Source: Rhodoferax sediminis (GTDB taxonomy: Bacteria > Pseudomonadota > Gammaproteobacteria > Burkholderiales > Burkholderiaceae_C). From it: a stretch of DNA of 64,000 nucleotides. Shown in pieces: positions 37,362-45,355 of the stretch. The translations under genes were made by a program, and so were the position numbers. Below the pieces are notes generated by a model. The model was not told the origin of the DNA, made no database searches, and saw nothing but the letters and a program-made list of their open reading frames with translations. Position 1 is the first letter of the stretch, and each line of letters opens with the position of its first letter. Location of the stretch: positions 1,625,001-1,689,000 of the forward strand of contig NZ_CP035503.1 of NCBI RefSeq assembly GCF_006970865.1. The letters are read 5' to 3'.

Positions 37362-39179
37362 ATGGCGAAATCAATAAAGGAAGCATTCGAGCTGGCCCGT
37401 GCGGCGGCCGGGACAGCAGTGGCGTCCGGCAGACCGGATGTCACCCAGTCTTTCGCCAAGGCCGAACCACCGCGTCCACCGGCTGCAGCTGATCGGCCGC
37501 CGCGCAGCGCCGCAGGGCCGGTTTCCGTAGTCCGGTCAGCAAACGAGCGGTCCGGCCCTCAGCCACGGCGAGCATCGCGCCCGCCCGACCAAGACAAGCT
37601 GCTCACACAAGTGCGCGGTCGTCTACCAACGCAAGAGTTGGTGATCTCTAGCAAGACTCTTTACCCGCCCCCCGCCCGGCCGCATCCCCGAAAGCCGGCG
37701 TCGCCAGCACCTGCAGCGGCCCCTGCAACTCCTGCGGCGGTCAAGCCGCTGACCGTGTCGCCTTCAGCCCGTCTGCTACTCACTGCGGGCGAAGACAAAG
37801 CCATTGCCCTTGCACTGCAGATGGAGCTGGCAGGCCGCACGACGCAGGCCTTGGTCGGCGAAGCACAGGCACAGAACGAAATTGCGCTCGGGGTGGACTT
37901 CGGCACATCCTCGGTCAAAGCAGTCATCGGCGACAGCGCGCTAGGCAAGTCCTTCGTGGTTCCTTTCGGTAATCAGGAGGGCATCGAGAAATACCTTCTA
38001 CCTTCGCGCCTGTTCCAGACAGGCTTCGAGTTCGCCCTTGCCGGTGGCTCTGAATGCCACCGCGACTTGAAGCTCGCGTTTCTGGCGGCACCGCAGGACC
38101 AGGAAAACCAAGTGCGCATCGTCGCATTCCTGGCTCTGGTAATCCAGCGCGCGAGGGCCTGGCTGCTGACGCAGCACGCGCAAACCTACCGCCGCACCCA
38201 GCTATTCTGGAAGCTCTCTGTTGGGCTTCCAGCTGCGCACTATCAGGACTCAACCCTGTTTGAGCCCTTCGCCCACCTTTGCGCGGTGGCCTGGGCAGTA
38301 GCCGGCCGCACGGGGCCGGTGGATGAACCCACCATCGTCGGACTGCTGCGGCAGCCGCTCGCCCACACCGGTTCGGATCAGGACGCGGAAGTGATGGTTA
38401 TTCCGGAGATCGCCGCACAGATCTATGGCTTCGTGGTCTCCACCAGCTTCGACAGGAAAGCCCAAAACATCTTTCTCATGGCGGACATTGGCGCCGGCAC
38501 AGTAGATGCGTCGCTTTTTCATGTATTCCCGGCACGCGGCGGCAAGTGGGATTTTGAGTTCTTTACCTCTGTCGTCCAGCCCCACGGTGTAAGCAACCTG
38601 CACCGCCACCGCGTGGACTGGTGGACCTACTCTCTACAGGAATCCTCAGCGCCAGCGGGGCTTGCGCAACAGCTGCTGCAGTTCAAGTTTCAGACCGACC
38701 AGCAGGGCAATATCCCCAACTCATTTGTAGATTATTTTGCGGGCATCGAAGTGAATGCGCGCAAGGGCGTGCCAGGCCCCGACCATGACTTTTACGACAA
38801 GACACTGGCGCAGGTGCAGGGGAGCACGCTGTGGCGCGCATGGAAAAACAACCTCGTGTCACAGCAAACGCTCTCAGGCGTTCCTTTTTTTCTCAGCGGC
38901 GGTGGCGCGCGCATGAAGTTCTACGAGGCGCTGACCACCTCCATGAGCAAGGCTTTCTCAAGCTACTCATGGCTGTACGCGACGCCACGCGTCATGACGC
39001 CCCCCGACGATCTGGTGGTCGATGACATCGCCCGAGTTGACTACGACCGGCTGTCCGTGGCGTATGGCCTGAGTCGCCTGGAATTGGGCCGCGTGTTAAA
39101 GGCCTTGCCCATGCCCAGGCTGATCTCACCGCCCGCGACCAGTTGGACCGATCACTACATCAGCAAGGATCTGTGTTGA
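37362..39179 (+). CDS. Hsp70/actin-fold ATPase with disordered N-terminus
   Basis: The 605-residue protein opens with about 150 residues rich in Pro, Ala and Arg and probably unfolded. An ASKHA ATPase domain follows: phosphate-1 loop LGVDFGTSSVKAVIGD (about 173-188), MADIGAGTVDASLFHV (phosphate-2, about 371-386), and VPFFLSGGGARMKF (adenosine motif, about 507-520). Canonical DnaK features such as the C-terminal substrate domain are missing. GAGAGGGAAA precedes ATG 37362. Located between two helicase genes, it may load or remodel the restriction complex; this is inference. Confidence 0.75.
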   Translation: MAKSIKEAFELARAAAGTAVASGRPDVTQSFAKAEPPRPPAAADRPPRSAAGPVSVVRSANERSGPQPRRASRPPDQDKLLTQVRGRLPTQELVISSKTLYPPPARPHPRKPASPAPAAAPATPAAVKPLTVSPSARLLLTAGEDKAIALALQMELAGRTTQALVGEAQAQNEIALGVDFGTSSVKAVIGDSALGKSFVVPFGNQEGIEKYLLPSRLFQTGFEFALAGGSECHRDLKLAFLAAPQDQENQVRIVAFLALVIQRARAWLLTQHAQTYRRTQLFWKLSVGLPAAHYQDSTLFEPFAHLCAVAWAVAGRTGPVDEPTIVGLLRQPLAHTGSDQDAEVMVIPEIAAQIYGFVVSTSFDRKAQNIFLMADIGAGTVDASLFHVFPARGGKWDFEFFTSVVQPHGVSNLHRHRVDWWTYSLQESSAPAGLAQQLLQFKFQTDQQGNIPNSFVDYFAGIEVNARKGVPGPDHDFYDKTLAQVQGSTLWRAWKNNLVSQQTLSGVPFFLSGGGARMKFYEALTTSMSKAFSSYSWLYATPRVMTPPDDLVVDDIARVDYDRLSVAYGLSRLELGRVLKALPMPRLISPPATSWTDHYISKDLC

Positions 39180-41281
39180 ACACACAAGCCATGGAATTTC
39201 GCATCGCCGACACCTTCACCGACAGCCTGACACGCCTGTCGGGCGACGAGCAGAAGGCCGTAAAGACCACTGCCTTTGACCTGCAGCTGAATCCGGCCCA
39301 TCCCAGCATGAGCCTGCACCGCATCGAGCAATCCAAAGACAAACATTTTTGGTCTGTGCGGGCGGGTAGCGACATCCGCATCGTCCTGCACAAGACGCAG
39401 GCTAGTCTGCTGCTTTGCTATGTGGATCACCATGACAAAGCGTACGACTGGGCTGCCCGGCGCAAGCTGGAGACGCACCCCACTACAGGTGCGGCGCAAC
39501 TGGTAGAAGTGCGCGAGACCGTGCAGCAGGTGGTCGTGCCGGTTTATGTGCAGGCGCAACTGCCCTTGGCACCGAAGCGAGACACGTCGTCCGCCAGGTT
39601 GTTGTTTGCCGATTCGCCAGACGACGAACTGTTGGGCTATGGGGTGCCGGTGGAGTGGCTGGCCGATGTGAAGGCCGCCACCGAGGACACCTTGCTGGCG
39701 CTGGCCGACCACCTGCCTGCCGAGGCGGCAGAGGCTTTGCTGGAGCTGGCCACCGGTGGCAAGCCCCGTGTGCCCGCTCCCACTGTGGCCCCGGCCAACC
39801 CGTTCGACCATCCGGATGCGCAGCGCCGTTTCCGTGTCATGACCAACGTGGCCGAGCTGGAGGCTGCTCTGAACTTTCCTTGGGAAAAGTGGACCGTTTT
39901 CCTGCATCCTGAGCAGCGCCAGTGGGTGGCGCGCGATTACACAGGTCCAGCCCGTGTGTCAGGCTCAGCAGGCACCGGAAAGACCATTGTGGCGCTGCAC
40001 CGTGCGGTGCACCTGGCGCGCAGCCAGCCAGACGCACGGGTGTTACTCACCACGTTTTCCGACACCCTGGCCACCGCGCTGCATACCAAGCTCAAACGCC
40101 TGGTCGGCAGCGAGCCGCGCCTGGCAGAGCGCATCGACGTGGTGTCACTCAACACCATCGGACAGCGGCTGTACAAGGCCCAGCAGGGCCCCGTCACTCT
40201 GACCAGCCGCGATACCGTGCGGCAGATGCTCAGCGTTGCCTCTGAGGTCGTGGGCGGCCACAAATTCAGCCTGCATTTTCTGGTGACCGAGTGGGAGCAG
40301 ATCGTCGATGCCTGGCAACTGGCTAGCTGGGAAGACTACCGCGATGTCACGCGCCTGGGCCGCAAGACTCGCCTGCCCGAGCCGCAGCGGGCGGTGCTGT
40401 GGGCCATTTTTGAGGAAGTGCGCAGTGCATTGGCAGCACAAAAGCAAATCACGCACGCCGGTATGTTCACCAGCCTGGCCACGACGCTGGCGGGCAGCAA
40501 ACACCCACCGTTTGACTTCGCCGTGGTGGACGAGGCGCAAGACCTCAGCGTGGCGCACTTGCGTTTTCTGGCGGCGTTGGGCGCCAAACGGCCAGATGCA
40601 CTGTTTTTTGCCGGTGACCTGGGCCAGCGCATCTTCCAGCAGCCGTTTTCATGGAAGTCGCTGGGTGTGGACATTCGCGGCCGGTCGCGCACGCTGCGCA
40701 TCAACTACCGTACCTCCCATCAAATCCGCCAGCAGGCCGACCGTTTACTCGGCGACCAGGCGGTGGATGTGGACGGCAACAGTGAAACCCGCAGCGATAA
40801 GGTGTCGGTCTTTAACGGCCCGCCGCCTCTGATCCGTGTGCTCAAGACCGAGGAGGAAGAGATCAAGGTCGTGAGTGACTGGCTGGCCGAACAGTCCAAG
40901 GCCGGCGCCTTGCCACAGGAGTTTGGTGTCTTCGTGCGCTCGGCCGCGCAATTGAAACGGGCTCAGGCCGCGGTCACTGCGTCCGGCCTGCCATTCAAGA
41001 TGCTCGATGAACACGTTGAAACCGCCAGCGGGCATGCGTCGATCATCACCATGCACCTGGCCAAAGGGCTGGAGTTTCGCGCCGTGGTGGTGATGGCCTG
41101 TGACGATGAAGTTATCCCGCTCCAGGAGCCCATTGAAACTGTCGGGGATGATGCGGACCTGCAAGAGGTTTACGACACCGAGCGGCACTTGCTTTACGTG
41201 GCTTGCACCCGGGCGCGGGATCATTTGCTGGTGACCGGGATGGAGCCGGCTTCGGAGTTCTTGGATGATTTCAGGTCTTAG
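39176..41281 (+). CDS. UvrD/Rep-type helicase with RelE/ParE-like N-terminal domain
   Basis: The 701-residue protein has an N-terminal domain of about 90 residues (FRIADTFTDSLTRLSGDEQ, KHFWSVRAGSDIRIVLHK, CYVDHHDKAYDWAARR) that follows the RelE/ParE toxin fold pattern. After a linker comes an SF1 helicase: VSGSAGTGKTIVALHRA (Walker A, about 260), FAVVDEAQDLSVAHLRFL (Walker B), RTLRINYRTSHQIRQQ, and ASIITMHLAKGLEFRAVVV with YVACTRARDHLLVT. I chose TTG 39176, which has AAGGA seven bases upstream and overlaps the preceding stop (TTGA). ATG 39191 is the other candidate. Confidence 0.85.
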   Translation: MNTQAMEFRIADTFTDSLTRLSGDEQKAVKTTAFDLQLNPAHPSMSLHRIEQSKDKHFWSVRAGSDIRIVLHKTQASLLLCYVDHHDKAYDWAARRKLETHPTTGAAQLVEVRETVQQVVVPVYVQAQLPLAPKRDTSSARLLFADSPDDELLGYGVPVEWLADVKAATEDTLLALADHLPAEAAEALLELATGGKPRVPAPTVAPANPFDHPDAQRRFRVMTNVAELEAALNFPWEKWTVFLHPEQRQWVARDYTGPARVSGSAGTGKTIVALHRAVHLARSQPDARVLLTTFSDTLATALHTKLKRLVGSEPRLAERIDVVSLNTIGQRLYKAQQGPVTLTSRDTVRQMLSVASEVVGGHKFSLHFLVTEWEQIVDAWQLASWEDYRDVTRLGRKTRLPEPQRAVLWAIFEEVRSALAAQKQITHAGMFTSLATTLAGSKHPPFDFAVVDEAQDLSVAHLRFLAALGAKRPDALFFAGDLGQRIFQQPFSWKSLGVDIRGRSRTLRINYRTSHQIRQQADRLLGDQAVDVDGNSETRSDKVSVFNGPPPLIRVLKTEEEEIKVVSDWLAEQSKAGALPQEFGVFVRSAAQLKRAQAAVTASGLPFKMLDEHVETASGHASIITMHLAKGLEFRAVVVMACDDEVIPLQEPIETVGDDADLQEVYDTERHLLYVACTRARDHLLVTGMEPASEFLDDFRS

Positions 41282-41298
41282 TCGAGGAGGCATTGACT

Positions 41299-41463
41299 AT
41301 GTCGGATGTAATCGGTTTTGGTGGCTATTGGCGGACTACTTTGCAGGCATGGGCCTCGATCTATTGGACTGGCAACACTCGCGTGCCCTTTGACATAACG
41401 TCGGGCATCTGCGTCTCGCTGATCCCCGGCTCGACGTTGTGCAAATGCTGGTGTAGTTCATAA
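41299..41463 (+). pseudogene. start of a sixth cassette gene, truncated
   Basis: AGGAGG (41285-41290) is followed eight bases later by ATG 41299. The 54-codon frame starts MSDVIGFGGYWRTTLQAWAS and ends in Cys-rich sequence without gene character. The strong ribosome site only 18 bases after the helicase stop suggests a true downstream gene whose body was lost at the island boundary, within roughly 41330-41460. No family is recognised from the remaining residues. Confidence 0.45.
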
Positions 41464-41534
41464 AAACGAATTGTGATTCCGCCTTTGATTGTTGCACGGC
41501 CCAAGGCGGCGGATTAATTGTTGAAAAAAATGCG

Positions 41535-41729
41535 AAGCCCTTGCAGCGCCTCATGCCAAGGTACCACTAATTGCCCTTTTTGCTCGCATGCATCTCGGAG
41601 TCGCGCTTGCCGTCATCGTTCTTTGTCGAACTCGGCGCGGCAATGAGCGTCGCGTCCACGGCGCTGCTCTCTTTGAGCAGCAAGCCTTGGCCCTGCTGCC
41701 GGACTATGTGTGCCGGCGCGAGGTCGGTT
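41535..41729 (-). pseudogene. IS5-family transposase fragment (middle part)
   Basis: The minus strand reads IVRQQGQGLLLKESSAVDAT, then LIAAPSSTKNDDGKRDSEMH and ASKKGN, a TAG stop (41567-41569) in place of the usual Gln, and WYLGM. This is the IS5 DDE domain around the first Asp. It abuts the enoyl-CoA hydratase stop on one side and the truncated sixth gene on the other, so it marks a rearranged junction. The complementary C-terminal half of a similar transposase lies at 10541-11010. Confidence 0.7.
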
Positions 41730-41737
41730 GGAGTCAG

Positions 41738-42526
41738 CTAGTGCCCCTGGAAACGCGGGGGGCGCCGCTCGGCCATGGCCGCCACGCCTTCGCGGAAATC
41801 CTCGGTGATGAACTGGTGGTATTGCTGTGCCGATTCGCGTGCCACCGCCAGCCGCACCGCATCGACCAGACCGGCGCGAACCACCGCGCGCAGCGCGCCC
41901 ACCACAGCAGGCGAGGAGGTCGCGATCTCGGTCGCCTGCTCAATCGCTTGCTCGCGCACGGAGGCTTGCGGCGCGAGGGCATCGACCAGCCCGATGTCCA
42001 GCGCCTCCTGGCCGCCGATGCGCCGGCCGTTGTAGAAGAGCGAGGCCGCCCGTTGTGCGCCGACCAGCCGGGGCAGCGTGGCCGTCAGGCCGAAGCCCGG
42101 CGTGATGCCCAGGCGAGCGAAGTTCGCCGAGAAGCGCGCTTCGGCGCAGCTCACCCGGAAGTCAGCGACCAGCGCCAGCCCCAGGCCGCCACCCACCGCA
42201 GCCCCGTGCACAGCGGCCACCATGGGCTTGTTCAGCGCGAACAGCCGCACGGACTGCGCGTAGAGGGGGTTGACCGTCTTTTCGCTCTCGGGCCGGGGCA
42301 CCGAGCGCGGGTCCACCAGGTTGGCGCCCGCGCTGAACGCCGCGCCCTGGGCGCACAGCACAGTGGCGCGCACGGTCGGGTCGCGATCCAGCGCCTCCAG
42401 GGTCTGGGCCAGGCGGGTAAGGAAGGGCAGGTCGAAGTAGTTGTGCGGCGGGCGGCGCATCTCGACGATGGCCACATGCTGGCGCCGTTCGATGTCCAGT
42501 TCCGGGTCGGCAGTGCGTTTGCTCAT
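41738..42526 (-). CDS. enoyl-CoA hydratase/isomerase family protein
   Basis: The 262-residue crotonase-fold protein has the oxyanion-hole motifs SAGANLVDPR (about 67-76) and AVHGAAVGGGLGLALVADFR (about 105-124). It ends in a C-terminal helix set (ITEDFREGVAAMAERRPPRF). The usual glutamate pair of true hydratases is not obvious (ADFRVSCAEARFS, ITPGFGLTATLPRLVG), so isomerase or ring-opening activity on an acyl-CoA is possible. ATG 42526 was chosen (MSKRTADPE). It is divergent from the acyl-CoA dehydrogenase gene across a 112-base gap with a palindrome. Confidence 0.85.
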   Translation of the reverse strand: MSKRTADPELDIERRQHVAIVEMRRPPHNYFDLPFLTRLAQTLEALDRDPTVRATVLCAQGAAFSAGANLVDPRSVPRPESEKTVNPLYAQSVRLFALNKPMVAAVHGAAVGGGLGLALVADFRVSCAEARFSANFARLGITPGFGLTATLPRLVGAQRAASLFYNGRRIGGQEALDIGLVDALAPQASVREQAIEQATEIATSSPAVVGALRAVVRAGLVDAVRLAVARESAQQYHQFITEDFREGVAAMAERRPPRFQGH

Positions 42527-42609
42527 GGATGGAGTCAGGTGGTTGGGAGCGAGGAAGATGGTAGGCCGCACGGGCCCGTTCGATCAGCTGGTAAACCCCA
42601 TATGTACTT

Positions 42610-42633
42610 CAATAATGCATGTATGTATTATTG
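42610..42633. promoter_or_regulatory. palindromic operator overlapping the acyl-CoA dehydrogenase promoter
   Basis: CAATAAT (42610-42616) and ATTATTG (42627-42633) are perfect arms around GCATGTATGT, whose CAT/ATG core continues the symmetry. TATTAT (42626-42631) fits a -10 box and would start transcription at about 42638, right at the ATG of the next gene. The dyad is well placed for the IclR regulator at 47502 or another repressor to control both divergent units. Confidence 0.5.
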
Positions 42634-42638
42634 CGAGC

Positions 42639-43826
42639 ATGAATAACGCCAGCGAAACCCCGCCTTTCAAGCCCTCTATTAACCTTTGGCCCGCCATGGC
42701 CGACAAGGCCTACACCCATTCGCTGCGCGAATTCGTGGAGCAACGCGTGATGCCGCAGGGCGATGACATCGATGCCCGCGACGTGTATCCGGTGGAGTTG
42801 GCGCGCGAACTGGCGGTGCAGGGCTTCAGCTCGATCACGCTACCCACAGAGTATGGGGGGGGCGGGCATGAGTTCTCGTATGCGGTGGCGCTGTTCGAGG
42901 AGGTGTCGGTGGGTTCGGCCGCGCTGGGCGTGTCCCTGCTCACCATCTTCCAGGCGCAGACCATCATCCGCCTGTTTGGCAGCGAGAGCCTCCAGCAGCG
43001 CTACCTGCCGCGGTTCGCCCAAGGCATGTTGTCGTCGTACGCACTGACTGAGTCGGCGCATGGGAGCGACATCCGCTCGCTGGACACCAAGGCCACGCGC
43101 GACGGCGACGAATGGGTGCTGCGCGGCGAGAAACACTTCATCACATCCAGCTCGGCGGCCGAGTTCTTCGTCATCTTGGCCGAGACTCCGGTGGGCGTTT
43201 CGGCCTTCGCCGTGCCGCGCGACGTGCCCCACCTCACCGTGTATGAGGGCCGCAATTCGGCCACGTTCGGCCTGCGTAACGGACCGCACATGAACCTGCG
43301 GCTGGAGGACGTGCGGGTGCCGCTGGATCACCTCATCGGCACCGAGGGCAAGGGCGTTCGACAGGCCGTGACTACGCTTGACTATTCGCGCACGCTGGCT
43401 GCGGCCATCAGCATCGGCATTGCGCGCGCGGCGTTCGACGCCGCCTATGCCCACGTCGCGCGCCGTGTCGCGTTCGACCAGACCGTGCTGGGCTTCCAGG
43501 GCATCCAGTGGTACTTCGCCGAGGCGCTGGCCGACATCGACGCCTCGCGGCTGCAGGTGTTCCATGCGGCGCGAGCGCTGGACACGCACGACGACATCGA
43601 CCGCTACGGCAGCGAGGCCAAGCTACGCGCCGCGCAGGTCGCCACGCGCACCGCGTCGATGGCGGTGCAGGTTTGCGGTGCACACGGCACCATGGTGAAC
43701 TCGCCCTTTGGCCGCTACCTGCGCGACGCCAAGACCTATGAGATCGCCGGCGGCTCGACCGAGATCCTCAAGAACACGATCGGCAAGTACCTCATGCGCG
43801 GTGCCAAGGCCGCGGCCACACCATGA
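42639..43826 (+). CDS. acyl-CoA dehydrogenase
   Basis: The 395-residue flavoprotein oxidises an acyl-CoA to the 2-enoyl-CoA and passes electrons to ETF. Motifs are LPTEYGGGGHEFSYAVALFEE, SYALTESAHGSDIRSLDTKA (FAD/substrate loop), FITSSSAAEFFVILAET, and the C-terminal CGAHGTMVNSPFGRYLRDAK with the family's YEIAGGSTEILKNTIGKYL. In YEIAGGSTE the family's usual glutamate base position reads Glu. ATG 42639 may be leaderless given the promoter; ATG 42696 is a fallback. It overlaps the CoA-ligase gene by four bases. Confidence 0.9.
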   Translation: MNNASETPPFKPSINLWPAMADKAYTHSLREFVEQRVMPQGDDIDARDVYPVELARELAVQGFSSITLPTEYGGGGHEFSYAVALFEEVSVGSAALGVSLLTIFQAQTIIRLFGSESLQQRYLPRFAQGMLSSYALTESAHGSDIRSLDTKATRDGDEWVLRGEKHFITSSSAAEFFVILAETPVGVSAFAVPRDVPHLTVYEGRNSATFGLRNGPHMNLRLEDVRVPLDHLIGTEGKGVRQAVTTLDYSRTLAAAISIGIARAAFDAAYAHVARRVAFDQTVLGFQGIQWYFAEALADIDASRLQVFHAARALDTHDDIDRYGSEAKLRAAQVATRTASMAVQVCGAHGTMVNSPFGRYLRDAKTYEIAGGSTEILKNTIGKYLMRGAKAAATP

Positions 43827-45343
43827 TCACCGACCTGCTGGCCCGTCAGGCCGCCGAACGGCCTGAGGCCCCCTTCATCGTCACGCTCGAACGCGAGTAC
43901 AGCTATGCCGCGATCCAGACCGCCGCGCGGCGCTTTGCCACGCGACTGGCCGGGCAGGGCATCGGCCAAGGCGATCACGTCGCGATGCTGGCCGGCAACG
44001 GTGCGGCGTTCGTCATCGCCTGGCTGGGCATCGGCCTGCGTGGTGCAGTGGCCGTCACGCTGAACAACCAGCTCATCGCCGACGGCCTGCGTTACTCGGT
44101 CGATCAGTGCGACGCGCGCGTGCTGGTGGTCGACCGAGAATGGGAGGACAGCCGCGCGGTCCAACTGGACGCGCGGCAGGCAGCGTTGCCGCGGCTGCTA
44201 ATCGACAGCGACGAGGCCTTCCTGAACAGCCTGGACGGGCTGGCCGAGGCCGAGCCGGTGGTGGTGCCGGCCAGCGCGCCCTGCACTATCATGTACACCT
44301 CGGGCACCACGGGGCTGCCCAAGGGTGTGGTCAACTGCCACACCGCGTACATGGCCACGGGCCGCGCCACGGTGCAAGCGCTGCGTCTCACGCGCAATGA
44401 CCGGGTCTTGGTCTTCCTGCCACTATTCCATGTCAATCCGCAAATGTACGGCGTGATGTCGGTGCTCACCGCCGGTGCTGCGCTCCTGTTGCTGCCGCGC
44501 TTTTCGGCCTCGAGCTTCTTCGACGACGCCATCCGCCTGCGCGCCACTGGCTGCACCTTTGTCGGCACAGTGCTGTCCATCCTGGTGGCGCGGCAGGAGG
44601 GCGAGCGACGCGACCACGGCATACGCTTCTTCTTCGGCGGTGGCGCGCCCCGCCCGGTGTGGCAGGCCGTGGAAGCGCGTTTCGGCATCCGTGTGCACGA
44701 GGCCTACGGCATGACTGAGGTCGGCGGCTGGGCCACCGCTAACACCGTCGATGACCACCGCTTCGGCAGCTGCGGCAAGCCGCGCCCCGACCTCGAGCTG
44801 CGCATCGTCGATGCCGACGACCGGCCGGTGCCCGCCGGCCAGCCGGGCGAGATCGTGGTGCGACCGCGCGACCCCGACACCATCCTGCTCGGTTACTACA
44901 AGAAGCCCGAGCAGATGCTGGAGGCCAGCCGCAACCTGTGGTTCCACAGCGGCGACCTCGGCTGCCTGGACGAGAGTGGTTTCCTCTACTACCTCGGGCG
45001 CCAGAAAGAGCTAATCCGCAAGAGCGGCGAAATGATCTCGCCGGTGGAGATCGAGACCACCCTGCGCCGCATGTGCTCGGTCTGCGACTGTGCGGTGGTG
45101 GCCGTGCCAGACCCGGTGACGGGCGACGAGATCAAGGCCGTCATCGTGGCCCAGCACACGATGGACCCGGCGTCAGTGCAGGCCTTTCTGGCCGAGCGGC
45201 TGGCGCGCTTCATGCTGCCTCGCTACATTGAGTTCGTGGCGGCCATCCCCAAGACCGAAACCGAAAAGATCCAGCGCAACAAGTTGCAGTACCTCGATGC
45301 GCGCGTGCACGACCTGAAGTCCGGCCAGCGCGTCGCCACCTGA
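43823..45343 (+). CDS. AMP-dependent acyl-CoA synthetase
   Basis: The 506-residue class I adenylate-forming enzyme activates a carboxylic acid as its CoA thioester. The ATP loop is IMYTSGTTGLPKGV (about 155-168), followed by HEAYGMTEVGG, the FHSGDLGCLDESGFLYYLGR hinge (about 375-394), and PKTETEKIQRNKL with the catalytic Lys near the C-terminus. The substrate is not predictable; an organic acid that feeds the adjacent acyl-CoA dehydrogenase is likely. ATG 43823 overlaps the previous stop (ATGA). Confidence 0.9.
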   Translation: MITDLLARQAAERPEAPFIVTLEREYSYAAIQTAARRFATRLAGQGIGQGDHVAMLAGNGAAFVIAWLGIGLRGAVAVTLNNQLIADGLRYSVDQCDARVLVVDREWEDSRAVQLDARQAALPRLLIDSDEAFLNSLDGLAEAEPVVVPASAPCTIMYTSGTTGLPKGVVNCHTAYMATGRATVQALRLTRNDRVLVFLPLFHVNPQMYGVMSVLTAGAALLLLPRFSASSFFDDAIRLRATGCTFVGTVLSILVARQEGERRDHGIRFFFGGGAPRPVWQAVEARFGIRVHEAYGMTEVGGWATANTVDDHRFGSCGKPRPDLELRIVDADDRPVPAGQPGEIVVRPRDPDTILLGYYKKPEQMLEASRNLWFHSGDLGCLDESGFLYYLGRQKELIRKSGEMISPVEIETTLRRMCSVCDCAVVAVPDPVTGDEIKAVIVAQHTMDPASVQAFLAERLARFMLPRYIEFVAAIPKTETEKIQRNKLQYLDARVHDLKSGQRVAT

Positions 45344-45355
45344 TCCCTGGCGTTC

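Noticed and set aside
27995..41281. Assignment to DISARM, BREX, Dnd/Dpd or classical type III
   Set aside because: No DUF1998, PLD, PglZ, BrxC, DndC or queuosine-type genes; Res and Mod alone would fit type III-like, but the three added ATPases do not.
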